Notes: generated from the letters alone by a model not told the origin. Positions 34,430 to 45,852 are shown, numbered from the stretch's first letter. The stretch is 64,000 nucleotides of DNA from Heritiera littoralis (GCA_031772115.1 JAPDPK010000002.1:13734501-13798500), one strand, 5' to 3'. Made by a program: numbers and translations.

Positions 34430-34605
34430 ATTATCCTATACACTATCAGTGGAGTTTTTTAACTCTACAAGCGGAGTTCGGATGATGACATGTGTTTCAT
34501 TTTAGTTATTTTTTATTTTCTTAATATTTTTAAAGAATACATGTCATCATCCTAACATCGCCTGTGAAATTAAAAAACTTCACTGATAGTGGATAGGATA
34601 ATAAT
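34430..34605. mobile_element. MITE, family shared with 25673-25844
   Basis: Left arm TTATCCTATACACTATCAG... pairs with the complement of the right arm ...CTGATAGTGGATAGGATAA over about 65 bases, including GGATGATGACATG. The sequence closely resembles the MITE near 25.7 kb, so one family moved at least twice here. Confidence 0.75.
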
Positions 34606-35199
34606 CCAAATAATATTCTCGTCAGTTTTATGATCATGTAAAGTGATAAATTGGTAATAAAATGATAAATCTAAACCTTATTCCTTCATCACAGTAGTAT
34701 AGTAATATCAAAACCTATAGTCATATCAAACCCTTTACCCTTATAGCAAAAAAGAAAATCAATCACTCTTAAAACAAAAATAAAGCATTTAAAATCTAAC
34801 AGGTTCTAGAAAAATTTTCATTGCATATCTTTTAGCTTGAGTGTAATAAAATGATAAAATTTGATTGTATTTGATCTCAGTAGAAGAAGATTTAATTCTT
34901 TTTTAAGATAAATTGTTATATTATATATAAAATTTCACTAAATTTTAAGTGGACAATAAAAATTTTTGATAAACTCCATCAGCATCTTTAATGGTTTTGA
35001 AGTTTCTCTCATGACACTATTTTTTTTTTAATTAGCAATCTAAGATTAAGGAAGTTATTTTATTAATTTTATCCAATAAAATTATGAAAATATCCTCTTT
35101 CAAAAAGTATAATATTTTTACATTTATGTACATTTTCATAGTTTTATAATATAAATTTAATGACGTGACTCTTTGGGACAACAAAAAATTTATACATAA
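34606..35199. other. AT-rich intergenic
   Basis: No gene, RNA or transposon end could be identified. Confidence 0.4.
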
Positions 35200-35790
35200 G
35201 ATGCCAACAATCTCTTGACCTAATGGTTAAGGACAGGGGCGGAGCTAGAAAATTTGTTCATTGGGGGCTTCGTTTAATATATTTAATCATAATTGTTAAA
35301 AAGTTTTGAATTGTCTTTGATATAATTTTATATTTTAAAAACAATGCACAATAGTTTCGTTATTAATATTTTAGAACACATATTTTTCAAGGCACACAAT
35401 CAATCTATCATTTAATCATTCAATTACACAAATGAGTGTTCAATGTATTCATTGTGAAAAATGCATTATTTATTGTGATAATGACAATCAATTGAAACAA
35501 TGCTAATGTCAATAACAAATAAATTAATGAATACATTTTGTTTTTTTCTCAATTTCAAACATTCTTATAATAAAATCAATTCACCAAACAAAAAACAAAT
35601 AAAATTTTATAAAATATAAAATATTATTTATATAAATTTATATTTAAATTATTTTTTTTATTTGGACAAGTAGGGGCTTGAGCCCCCACTGGTTCCCAAG
35701 GGGCTCCACCCCTAGTTAAGGATGAGTTGTGGCATACTGTAAGTCTTGAGTTCGAATCCAAGCACTCTCATCCCTATTTATTTAATATTT
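35200..35790 (+). mobile_element. tRNA-derived SINE split by a hAT-type element
   Basis: Left part: TCTTGACCTAATGGTTAAGGA, an A-box-like start. Right part: GTTAAGGATGAGTTGTGGC ... GAGTTCGAATCC (B box) ... CACTCTCATCCC, then an AT-rich tail. The two parts become one tRNA-like SINE head when the intervening element and one 8-bp copy are removed. Outer limits are approximate. Confidence 0.65.
35234..35714. mobile_element. non-autonomous hAT-type element, 481 bp
   Basis: It starts CAGGGGCGGAGCTAG and ends GGGGCTCCACCCCTA, inverted ends. GTTAAGGA occurs at both 35226-35233 and 35715-35722, a perfect 8-bp target duplication as in hAT elements. The interior is AT-rich without coding sequence. Confidence 0.85.
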
Positions 35791-37864
35791 TCTTGTAACC
35801 AAAAAAACTAAAACAAAAAACTGTTTAATAACCTTAAAAATTATAATTTGTACTTTGTAAAAAAAATTTTAAAAAAAGGTATGACAAGGTAAAAGTGAAA
35901 GACAAAACTCCCCCTTCACCAAAAAAAAAAAAAGAAGACAAACTCTCCTAGAATTAATGCCTTCACGTAGAGATGACAGTCAAATACACAACATGTATAA
36001 AAAAGTACAAAAATAGTATGAGCTAAAAGTTAGTAAAATTATATATAAATATGATAAAAATTAAAAAATAAGTTTTATGTTTGACATCTCAACATAAAAT
36101 TTTATGTTTTACACGACACGAATATGATTTTGATGATACAAACACAGATTTTATACATGAATTGCTAGATCTACTTTCATGTAAGTTTTTTATGGAGCTT
36201 GATTATTTAATTATTTAATTTTTATATCAAGATAGAGAATTTTTAAAAATAAAACTACAGTAATATGGAAAATTTCATATACACATACACATATGCATAT
36301 ATAAAGATATATTAATAATTAGGGTTATTATTTATATTTCCTTCAAACTTTAAAATACGTGTCAAATTTAACTAAATAATAAGTCTTAAATTTTGAAACC
36401 AGGAGCAGATTTAATTTTATAACAATCACCCATGAAAACCTTACCAAAAATGAGGTCTAAAAAGAAATACGCAACGTTTATGTACATATTTTAAATATTT
36501 ATATAAATTTTCGAACTTAAGTCCAAAATAAATTTCAAGTTCTATAGATAAGTTAATAATAAATGCATCGAACTTTACAAGTTTGATTATGTTTTCGAGT
36601 ACGACAAGAGTATAAAAGAGTTGATATGTTATAATTCGTTAATATAATGTAACTTTAAACATTAACCATGTATCAAATATAAATTTTTTTAGATTACAAT
36701 AATTTAAATCTGATAAGTTTTAAAATAAATCAATGTAATCTATTGATAATTATTTCTGACATAGGCTAGTGAGGGTAAGCAAAACAACACCAAAACTAAT
36801 TAAATCAACCAAACCGATTGATCTTTGATATAGTTGATTTCGATGTTAATTCAGTTTTTTTAAATTTGATTAAGTCGATCAATTTATGGTGTTTAAATTT
36901 ATAAACCGAATCGATTGATAAAATTGATTAAATATAATATAATATAAATAAATATATTAAAATAATATAAATAAGTAATATATATTAAAATAAATTTTAA
37001 ATAAAAATAACTTATATCAAAATTAATTGAAAAATCGATTTTGTCCCAAATTGTACCTTTCTAAATAGATAAAATTTGATTCGATTTATTCAATTTATCT
37101 ATAAATCGATTCCATTTCGGTTTGAAATTTTTTAAAATTTTGATTTATTTGTTCTTTAATTTTTTTCAACGAACTGACTGAATGGATTAGTATTAGATTC
37201 AAAGTGGATAATATTTGATTGAATCAGTTTGGATAATTCTATAGTAAATTTATAAAATTTGAATTTACTGTAATATCGGTGAATAATAGTCCTTAAATTA
37301 GTAATATTTAAAGATTAAATTTTAAAGATAAAAAAAAAGTTTAAACCTAATAACTTGATAAACTAATTTTACAAATTATTCTTCTGTATTAAATATAAAA
37401 ATATATATTAGTTTATTACTAAATTAACCTTCTTGTAATTCCCATAACTTTACTTTATATTATCTTTTTATTAACACAATCCATTCAATCTAATTTTTCT
37501 TGTTCCTCATTTTTGGGTTAAATATAAGGATTAATACAAAATAGATAGTTTTAGTTATTATGTATTTCCTCATAATAATAAATTTCATTCATACATAATT
37601 TTTTGTATTACTCTGTAGTAAATATCAATTACAAATTTTATACATTAATAAAAATGAAAAAAATAAAAATAGAAATATTATTTTGGTTATTATTCTTTAA
37701 GTTTTCTTTTTGCTGCATTATAATATTTAACATAATAAGAAAAAAATATTGATGAAAAATTCTTTAACTTTCTTTTTTTTTTTGCCTTTTAATATTTAAC
37801 ATAAAAACAAACAAAATATTTATATATAAAAAAATTTTGCATGTGTTAGCACTTAGCACCTTGG
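35791..37864. other. AT-rich intergenic
   Basis: No gene. Between about 36770 and 37200 repeated AACCGATTGAT-like text resembles eroded hAT termini of the AACCGA type, without identifiable ends. Confidence 0.4.
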
Positions 37865-37899
37865 TTGACAACTGCAACTATTTATATGTGTTTATATAC

Positions 37900-38400
37900 A
37901 ATTCATCGTAAAATTTATGACATTTATTATAAAATTTATGACATTAATATTAAAATTTATGATATTCAAAAAATAAATTTTATGACATTTATCGTAAACT
38001 TTATTAGATTTATCGTAAAATTTATGATATTCACCGTAAAATTTATTAGATTCATAGAAATTGATGAGAGTTGGTGTAAAAAACTAGAAAAGCACATATA
38101 TATTTATGTAATAATAATAATAATAAACCATAAAATTAATGTGATTTATTGTAAAATTGATGAGTATAAACATAAAAACATTAGAAAAAACATAAATTTA
38201 TAATAAATAACCGTAAAATTAATGTGAGTGTTTTTATAATTATTCTCATAAATTTTATGTTTTATTATAATAATTTTATATTTATTCTAATGTTTTTACA
38301 TTTATTTTCATAAATTTTACAATTAATTATCATAATTTTATATTTATTCTTATGTTTTAACATTTATTTTTATAAATTTTATGTCTTATGATCATAAAAA
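37900..38400. repeat. 21-bp minisatellite array with inverted right half
   Basis: Units of the form AAAATTTATGAxATTxATCGT repeat about every 21 bases from 37908 to about 38060. Beyond 38200 the complementary wording appears (ATAAATTTTATGT, ACAATTAATTATCATAATTT), so the block is partly a foldback. A 112-codon frame here just translates the repeat. Confidence 0.75.
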
Positions 38401-38581
38401 TCTTATTATGTTGATCAATTAGCTTCTTAATATAAGCAATCAACTACCCCTATGTTCACCGCTTCTGTTTGAGAATAAGACTAAGGCAGTCGACTTCCCA
38501 AGCATGAAAGACTGCCTTGATTATGTGATTGGTTTTAAGCTGTGGTTCTCCTGATCTCCTCCCAGCAATCATCATCATTTC
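38401..38581. other. target flank of the LTR element
   Basis: Short non-repetitive stretch ending ATTTC (38577-38581), one copy of the target duplication. Confidence 0.5.
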
Positions 38582-38974
38582 TGTTGTTGCACGAAACAAC
38601 AATGTTTGGTTGCTTACGTATGATTTTCGATCTTCGTGTCAAGCTGTCCCCCTTAATTCTGCAAGAAAGAAAACCATCAGAGGGCGCAGGGGTTTTCCCC
38701 TGCGCGTGCACTTCGATGCTTAAGTCAAACAGAGTTTTGACGGCCTTTTTGTATGCAAATAGAGCTTAGGGTTTAAGAATGATACCTGTGACCTATTTAT
38801 AGGAGTTGTTTTGCGCGTAATTATATTTAAGACCCACTGTATAAACGATAGTCCAATGGATCATTTATGGACCTTCTGAGTCTCTTTCTTCTTGGGCTTA
38901 AACTATCATTTGGCCCAATGTTCTTCAGTTTGACTTATAGAAAAGCCCAGTAATCTCTAACTTGACCTACATCA
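38582..38974 (-). repeat. 3' LTR of the LARD-like element
   Basis: Same length (393 bases) as 42930-43322, with scattered substitutions. On the minus strand it starts TGATGTAGGTCAAG and ends GCAACAACA. A TATA-like CCTATAAATAGG occurs on the minus strand near 38797. Confidence 0.9.
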
Positions 38975-39439
38975 ATTGCTCCCACTCTTTCGCAAGATTT
39001 ACTCTGTGAAAGAGTATATAAAGAATGAGCTTTTCAAATTCTTTTGCTACCCTCTTTCTGGGATTACCACAAGAGTCTTTTCATCTTCACTTGAGAGCTC
39101 AACTAGTGGACTTCATCATTATTTGTAACAGAAAAGACGTCGTGTCATTATTTCTTTTGTCAAGTGCCTTTTCATAGCACTATCGGGATACGTTTTTCTC
39201 CTCTGAGCTAAATGCTTCTCAAGTGGAATTTGCCACCCTTCTTTTTGAATTTTAAGGTTTTAGCAGGCCGAAACCAAGAGCTATAAGGAGAAATTGTAAG
39301 ATTGCAAAGCCACCAAAGCCTTCTATTAGCCAAGAGGAAGAAAAACAAATCTGAGTTAAAGCTATGAGGGCGCATCGTCAAGAAGTGCCACAAGAGGATG
39401 CATATGTTCTTAGCTGGTTTTATCATATGCGATTTGTAC

Positions 39440-39800
39440 TTGGCATGCTCTTGATTGGTTAAAGCTTGATCCAGATGCCGAGGATTTGGAACCTTTTCTA
39501 AGGATAGGCACTTATAAAGATCTATCTGATCTTGCCAGCCCTTAGGAGCCTTTTCGTCGACCCGAGGTGATCGAGGTTCTCACAGGTTTGGACGAAGATG
39601 ATTTTGATAATCCAAAGACTAACTTTCCTAAGGATCAAGCTCTTGACATCAAAGCGCCTCAAGACGCACATGCCTGGGTGCTTATTAGTATCAATACTCC
39701 TTTGATGCAAAAGTTAATCTAGAGTGCTCCCCAGTTTTTTATGAAAGAGCTTAGTCTTTTACAAACCGATCAACACCTTTTTAAACTCATCTACAAAGGC
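39440..39800 (+). pseudogene. possible captured host-gene fragment
   Basis: Opposite to the element's own orientation, the plus strand carries protein-like runs broken by stops: KLDPDAEDLEPFLRIGTY from about 39464, then, after a stop, RRPEVIEVLTGLDEDDFDN and PQDAHAWVLISINTPLMQ to a stop near 39721. The acidic, low-bias composition looks more like a coding remnant than LTR-element leader. I do not recognise the family, and it may be chance. Confidence 0.3.
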
Positions 39801-40040
39801 AACTACACATTTACCTTGTACTCTTCAAGTCCTTTACTTCGTTCGTGGCTTACCTCGCGTATTTTTCGCTTCAAGCCCATGTGTTGCCCATCTTGTGCAT
39901 TTTTCGCGTAGGGACTTTATAGAATTGATAAGACTATAACATCGTTTATTTGCCAACATAAAAAATGTTAAATGTACTTTGTCAACCAATTGTAGCACAT
40001 ATCCAATTGTAACATACCTCGCAGCCCATACTGTGTACTG

Positions 40041-41596
40041 AAAACCTAAGTGTGACATAGCTCATACAACTTAAGAAGTAATTGGATTCCATATTAAGAC
40101 AAACGAGAAATCAAAAGACACAAGTAATGATTGAAGCTGTGGCTGCATTGCATGAGAAGTTACACACGACAGCCAAAACGATGAGAAAGGGGCCTCACAC
40201 ACGCTACAACTCCCTTGGGCGAGAGAGAGTCTCTTGCACGCGACAGCCAAAAGCAGCGAGAAAGGGGGCTCCCGCATGCGAATCTCCCTTGGCGAGAGAG
40301 TGAAAGAGCGGCTGTACAGGCGACAGACCTGTCTGCCAAACACGTAGCTCGCCTGGACGAGCTAAACTGTGAGAAGGAGCACACGCTAGGGCTCTTTGGA
40401 GAAAGAACACAAGTCCACTCGGCAAGCCACTATGGCGAGAGGCGAGCACATGTAGGCTAGAACAGCGGGCGAGTAAAGCGGCAGACCACTTTGGCGAGAG
40501 AGTCGCTCGTGTGTGTGACAGGCTAGTCTGCCTGCGCAGGGCACACCATAAAGCAAATATGGCAAGCACAAACACAGGCGACAGGATTGCCCAGTAGAGA
40601 AATAATGGCGAGAGAATGGATCACCCGGTAGAACAATGCATGCGGGCAAGCAAATGTAGTAGCTCTGGGCAATAGACTGGCTAGCCCACGCGGTAGCCAA
40701 TGTGGGTGAGCGCACGTGCACGCGACAAGCTCCCTGGTAGAACAACGCATGTAGACGAGCAAAGCCTAACTAGAAATGCTTGTTTGGTGATAGCGAGCCA
40801 CATTCTCTCATTAAAGGGGCCTGCCGCATGAACCTTTGATCGCCATCGCCAAACAAGCATTTCTAGTTAGGCTTTGCTTGTCTAGATGCATTGTTCTACT
40901 AGGGCGCTTGTCGCGTGCACGTGCGCTTGCCCACATTGGCTACCGCGTGGGCGAGCCAGTCTATTGCCCAAAGCTACTACATTTGCTCGCCGACATGTAT
41001 TGTTCTACAGGGCGATCCATTCTCTCGCCATTATTTCTCTATTGGGCGATCCTGTCGCCTATGTCGGTGCTTGACATATTTGCTTTATGGTGTGCCCTGC
41101 GCGAGCAGACTAGCCTGTCACACGCACGAGCTACTCTCTCGCCAAAGTGGTCTGTGGCTTTACTCACCCACTGTTCTAGCCTACATGTGCTCGCCTCTCG
41201 CCATAGTGGCTTGCCAAGTGGACTTGTGTTCTTTCGCCAAAGAGCCCTGTCACGTGCTCCTTCTCACCGTTTAGCTCGTCCGGGTAAGCTACGTGTTCGG
41301 TAGACAGGTCTGTCGCCTGTACAGCCGCTGTCTCACTCTCTCGCCAAGGGAGATGTCGCAAGCGGGAGCCCCCTTTCTCGCTGCTTTTGGCTGTCTTGTG
41401 CAGGAGACTCTCTCTCGCCCGAGAGAGTTGTCACGTGTGTGAGGCCCCTTTCTCATCGTTTTGGCTGTCGCGTGTACCTTCTCATGCAATGCAACCACAA
41501 CTTCAATCATTACCTGTGTCTTTTGATTTCTCGTTTGTCTTAATATGGAATCCAATTACTTCTCAAGCTGTATAAGCTGTGTCACACTTAGGTTTT
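40041..41596. repeat. GC-rich inverted repeat, arms ~757 bp
   Basis: The left arm begins AAAACCTAAGTGTGACA at 40041 and ends GTTTGGTGATAGCGA near 40797. The right arm is its reverse complement from about 40840 (TCGCCATCGCCAAAC) to 41596 (TGTCACACTTAGGTTTT). The loop is about 42 bases. Arms agree at roughly nine positions in ten. The arms are far richer in G+C than the surrounding DNA and are studded with CTCTCGCC and its complement. Long open frames occur on both strands in mirrored positions because the two arms are copies. Confidence 0.92.
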
Positions 41597-42439
41597 TAGT
41601 GTTTTGATTTTGACCTTTGATGTGTCTTTCAATCATTTCCTGTATGCTAGTACCTCTTAAAATATCTCTGAGTTCACCATGAATCTATTGCTGATTAACC
41701 AAACTCAGAAAGACAAAGTCAATACTTGGAAAAAGAAAAATTCCTTTACAGGTTATGCCTAGCTTTTTCTTATTTTCATGCAGCTTAAAAAAAATATGTA
41801 TGACAATTGACAAATCAAAATGTGCTTATTAATGTTTCTGAAACTCCGATTGTATTTCTTCTTTGCTTTTGGTGATAGAGTTGAGTAACTTGTTCCCTTC
41901 TATTCCATTGGTGGCAGAGGAGGACTTTGGCTTTTTATGTTCAAACAATCTGAGAGTAGGAAAGAATTCTGGTAGTGGTCATGGCATATTAGAGGTACAA
42001 TGACCTTACAGAAACGAAACTTATCTTTTCCATTGATAAGAAATGTCACATTAGCTGTCATTACCAGTAAATCTGACAGTTTATTTAATCCATAGAATTA
42101 TTACAGCAATGAAACTAGAGAAATCATTCTACTCAGCCACAGGGACTAATATGAAACAAGGTTCACTGTTACTGTTTTCTATATCATCCTGACAGAGTAG
42201 TGCAATGTCTATGCAAATTCTCTGGAACCCTGGAACTTATCTGTTTCTCGAGATACTCAATAGACCAAAGACAAAAGACTTGGCAGCAATCCAGGGCCCA
42301 TTTATCTCTGGTTCCAATGCTGCATGTTGCAAGTTGCTTGCTTTTTAACTCGAATTTTTGGTGTTTGGGTAGTCATCATCAGATGAGTTGCTATCCAGTT
42401 GGGATCTCTTTTTCATGCAGCTATAATTCCTTGGCTGTA

Positions 42440-42740
42440 GCGCATGGAAGGCTCTCTCGCCCAATGCCTGCCGCGAGAGCCTCTCTCTCGCCAAGCCTGT
42501 CGGGCACGAGAGCCAGTCTCTCTCCCAATGCCTGTCTCGTGCGGAAGCCACTCTCTCGTCCAAGGCTTGTCGCGTGTGTCAATGGTCGCGTGAATTGCTA
42601 TTTCGTATGAGCCTCGTGCTAGCTTGTGACAGAGTGTCTGTCGCATGTCTGTGGCGCTCAAATTGCTCTGTCGCATGCACCTTGCGCACGACAGACTATT
42701 CTATCACGTGAAACCTTGCGTGTGATAGACTGTTTTGTCG
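42440..42740. repeat. GC-rich CTCTCGCC / TGTCGCG motif cluster
   Basis: Irregular repeats such as CTCTCTCGCC, AATGCCTG, CCTGTCGCG-like words and GTGATAGACTG, related to the wording of the inverted repeat at 40.0-41.6 kb. A TA run follows at about 42746-42768. Short frames on both strands are repeat translation. Confidence 0.6.
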
Positions 42741-42929
42741 CGTGTATATATATATATATATATATATTTGCAGTGTTTCTATTGTCAACCACTCAAAAGG
42801 ACTTTTCTTTTCATTATTCCTGTCGCAATTTTATCTCTCGTGAAACTAGCAGTCTCCCGCGGGTCTTCCGCACCCTTTTATAGACTTTTATACTTGGCTT
42901 TTTGCTCAATTCCCACAGACGGCGCCAAT

Positions 42930-43322
42930 TGTTGTTGCACGAAACAACAATGTTTGGTTGTTGACGTATGATTCTTGATCTTCATGTCAAGCTGTCCCCC
43001 TTAATTCTGCAAGAAAGAAAACCATCAAAGGGCGCATGGATTTTCTCCTACGCGCGCACTCCGATGCTTAAGTCAGACAAAGTTTTGATGGCCTTTTTGT
43101 AGGCAAATAGAGCTTATGGTTTAAGAATGATACCTGTAACCTATTTATAGGAGTTGTTTTACGCGTAATTACTTTTAAGACCCACCGTATAAACGATAGC
43201 TCAATGGATCATTTATGGACCTTCTGAGTCTCTTTCTTCTTGGGCTTAAACTATCATTTGGCCCAATGTTCTTCAATTTGACTTATAAAAAAGCCCAGTA
43301 ATCTTTAACTTGACCTACATCA
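42930..43322 (-). repeat. 5' LTR of the LARD-like element
   Basis: 393 bases. On the minus strand a TATA-like CTATAAATAG lies at 43150-43141 and would drive transcription towards the internal region. The primer binding site starts two bases inside (42927 down). Confidence 0.9.
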
Positions 43323-43327
43323 ATTTC

Positions 43328-43443
43328 TAAAAGTAATTTAATCAATAAAATTAAGAAAATACAAATGTAAAAACGTCAATCATCATTTTTTAAATACTTA
43401 TTATCAAAATGAACAAAAAAAAAAACTTATTATCAAACTTCAA

Positions 43444-43484
<41 letters not shown>

Positions 43485-44039
43485 GTCAGTTTTTGCTTTG
43501 AAAAGCAGGAAATTCAATAAAAGACAAATGTAAGAAATAATGATGATAAAATTTTTATATTTTTAATTAATAATTATAGATTTAATGGTAATTATTTAGA
43601 ATTAATTGAATAAATTATCAGGTTAATACATGAGCATGACGGCATGGGGCTGCAAGTCTAATCCCTTTTGCTCTTTTCATTGGCGAAATCAAGAGCATAG
43701 CTATTAGCTAGCTAGCTGGCATGGTTGCATTTCTTATTTGAGAGTTTCTAAATATATCCTATTTTTTACTTTTCACACCCATTTTTTTTCTATGGATTAC
43801 TGTTTACATACAAAGGTTTAGGGTGTGAAATGTAAAAAAATTGGATGTATTTAGAATCTCTCTTTTTATTTTTCTCTTTTTGTTTTTAAGAAAAATTGCT
43901 TGCTATAGTTACCTTATAATTATTAATTCTAACTCATACGAGTTAGTCTTTTAGGAAAAACGTTTTCTTTTTCCAACCAAACTTTAAAACTTATTTCAAA
44001 TCTTTATCAAATGATGTACTGTAAAATTTATTTTAAATT
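43328..44039. other. intergenic with TA run and small foldback
   Basis: A TA microsatellite lies at about 43456-43482. Apart from the MITE listed separately, no gene or element end was found. Confidence 0.4.
43741..43862. mobile_element. 122-bp foldback MITE
   Basis: Left arm GAGAGTTTCTAAATATATCC... and the complement of the right arm, GAGAGATTCTAAATACATCC..., pair over about 42 bases, leaving a short centre. No confident target duplication. Confidence 0.6.
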
Positions 44040-44720
44040 AGAAAAATTAATCATAAAATATAAAAGAATAAGTATAAAAACACTAAAATAAATATAAAAA
44101 TATGATAATTAATCGTAAAATTTATAATATTTATTGTAAAATTTATGAGATTAATCGTAAAATTTATGAGATTTATCATAAAATTTATAACATTTATCGT
44201 AAAATTTATGAGATTCATTGTAAAATTTATGACATTCATCATAAAATTTATGAAAATAAGTATACAAAACTAGAAAAGCATAAATGTATAATACTTAATC
44301 GTAAAATTTATGAAATCCATCGTTAAATTTGTGAGAGTAAGCGTAAAAACACTTGAAAATTACAAAAATATAATACTAATTGTAATATTGGTGAATGTAA
44401 GTGTAAAAAGACTAGGAAAAAAATAAATATAAAATAATTAATAGTAAAATTTATGATATTCATTGTAAAATTGATGACATTCATTATAAAATTTATGAGA
44501 CTTATCGTAACATTTATGACATTAATTTTAAAATTTTATGAGATTCGTCATAAAATTTATGATATTCCTTATAAACTTTATAACATTTTTCGTAAAATTT
44601 ATGAGATTTTTTGTAAATTTTATGATATTCATTAAAAAAATTATGGGATTTGTCGTAAAATTTATGTGATTCATCGTAAATTTTTTTACATTTATCGTAA
44701 AATTAATGAAAATAAGCATT
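44040..44720. repeat. 21-bp minisatellite array, largest copy
   Basis: About 25 imperfect units AAAATTTATGAxATTxATCGT, in two blocks (about 44110-44340 and 44450-44705). Because 21 is divisible by three, the plus strand reads as heptapeptides such as KIYEINR / KIYEIYH and the minus strand as NFTINLI. These frames are repeat artefacts unless expression is shown. Confidence 0.85.
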
Positions 44721-45439
44721 TTTTCTGTCAAGAGTTTTAAATTCAAATTTGATTGGGGCATATAATGCATAGGAAATGACAATGAGATGCCTTGAAATTA
44801 TTTATTTTATTTAAATTGGGTTTAAATCTTTCATCTTCAATGATTCTAGTACTCTACGCTCCTAATTTGATTTTACTCGTTACTATTATTATAATTATTT
44901 ATTGTTTTAATTGCTTAAAAATCTTACTAAAGCAAAATTCCACACGTTATAGGGTAGAAAAAGAAGTTATACATTGAACTTGGCAAGTAGCATAGCCTAC
45001 TGGTTTAACACTTGGAGGTGCTCTTTGATTTTGTAGCTTACCTCTATTTCTTTCATTCAACTATGAACATTATAATCAGCCAAAGTTTTGATCGCTGAAA
45101 CCTATTATTTCCTGTCCTTTTCTACTTTTCATTCATCTTGGAATATCTTATCGTCATCATTCTGTAACTCACCTTCACCTTACATCCCCATAAAGAACAT
45201 CACAATTGATGTTGGCAGGACAATATTAGCTCTAGATATTGTCTACATGGCTGGTTTTTGACTAGCGACAACACCTTTAAATTCTCCCTCACAGAATCAG
45301 ACTAGCACAAAATGAAATATGGGCAGTCGATTGCCCCTTGTATGCGGTCGACTGCCCATTTTATTTCAAAGTTACTGTTAAAAAATACATGGACAATCGA
45401 ATGCTTTTTTCGAGCATTCGACTGCTCATGTATGAAAAC

Positions 45440-45690
45440 TAAATTTAAGTTAAATAAAAGAGAATTAATCATAAAATTGATAACTAATTATAAAATTAAT
45501 GAGATTTATCGTAAAATAAATGAGAATAAATATAAAAAATACTAGAATAAGCATAAAAATTATGATAATTTATTGTAAAATTTATAAGATTCATCATAAA
45601 ATTTATTAGATTTATTATAAAATTTATGAGATTCATCATAAAATATTTTAGATTCATTGTAAAATTTTATATATTTATCGTAAAATAGTA
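45440..45690. repeat. 21-bp minisatellite array, third block
   Basis: Same unit as at 37.9 and 44.1 kb (TAAAATTTATGAGATTCATCA and variants), here about eight to ten copies, bordered on both sides by short GTCGACTG / CAGTCGAC-type palindromes. Confidence 0.75.
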
Positions 45691-45691
45691 G

Positions 45692-45852
45692 AACGGTTGA
45701 ATGCCCATTTATGGTAGTCGACTGGCCCAATTATTTTTCTAGAGAGATTGCTTCTAACTTAATTACAGTCATTGCCTTTACCCTAGAAGCAATTTGTCTA
45801 GAAAAATAATTGGGTTAGTTGACTGCCACAAATGGGCATTTGGCTGCTCTAC
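45692..45852. repeat. inverted repeat flanking an AT-rich centre
   Basis: Left arm (TTGAATGCCCATTTATGG... CCCAATTATTTTTCTAGA) pairs with the right arm (TCTAGAAAAATAATTGGG ... CCACAAATGGGCATTTGG). A related GGGCAGTCGA / TCGACTGCCC palindrome lies at 45319-45360. Confidence 0.65.

Larger units (their letters stand above)
38582..43322 (-). mobile_element. non-coding LTR retroelement (LARD-like), 4741 bp
   Basis: Two LTRs of 393 bases (38582-38974 and 42930-43322) with TG...CA ends flank the element, and ATTTC is duplicated at 38577-38581 and 43323-43327. On the minus strand the 5' LTR is followed after two bases by TGGCGCCGTCTGTGGGAA (from 42927 down), a primer binding site typical of plant Ty3/gypsy elements. 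A polypurine-rich AAGAGTGGGAGC precedes the 3' LTR (38975-38991). No gag, protease, integrase or reverse transcriptase can be read, so proteins must come from another element. The interior instead holds a 1.5-kb GC-rich inverted repeat. The LTRs are about 90% or more alike by eye, so it is younger than the copia element. Confidence 0.9.

Noticed and set aside
40082..41575. Several overlapping open frames of 60-155 codons on both strands
   Set aside because: They sit in mirrored positions in the two arms of the inverted repeat, overlap in most frames because the G+C-rich DNA has few stops, and show no domain.
44051..44782. KIYEI / NFTIN repeat proteins
   Set aside because: They arise from a 21-base minisatellite; no start context, domain or splice signal supports expression.
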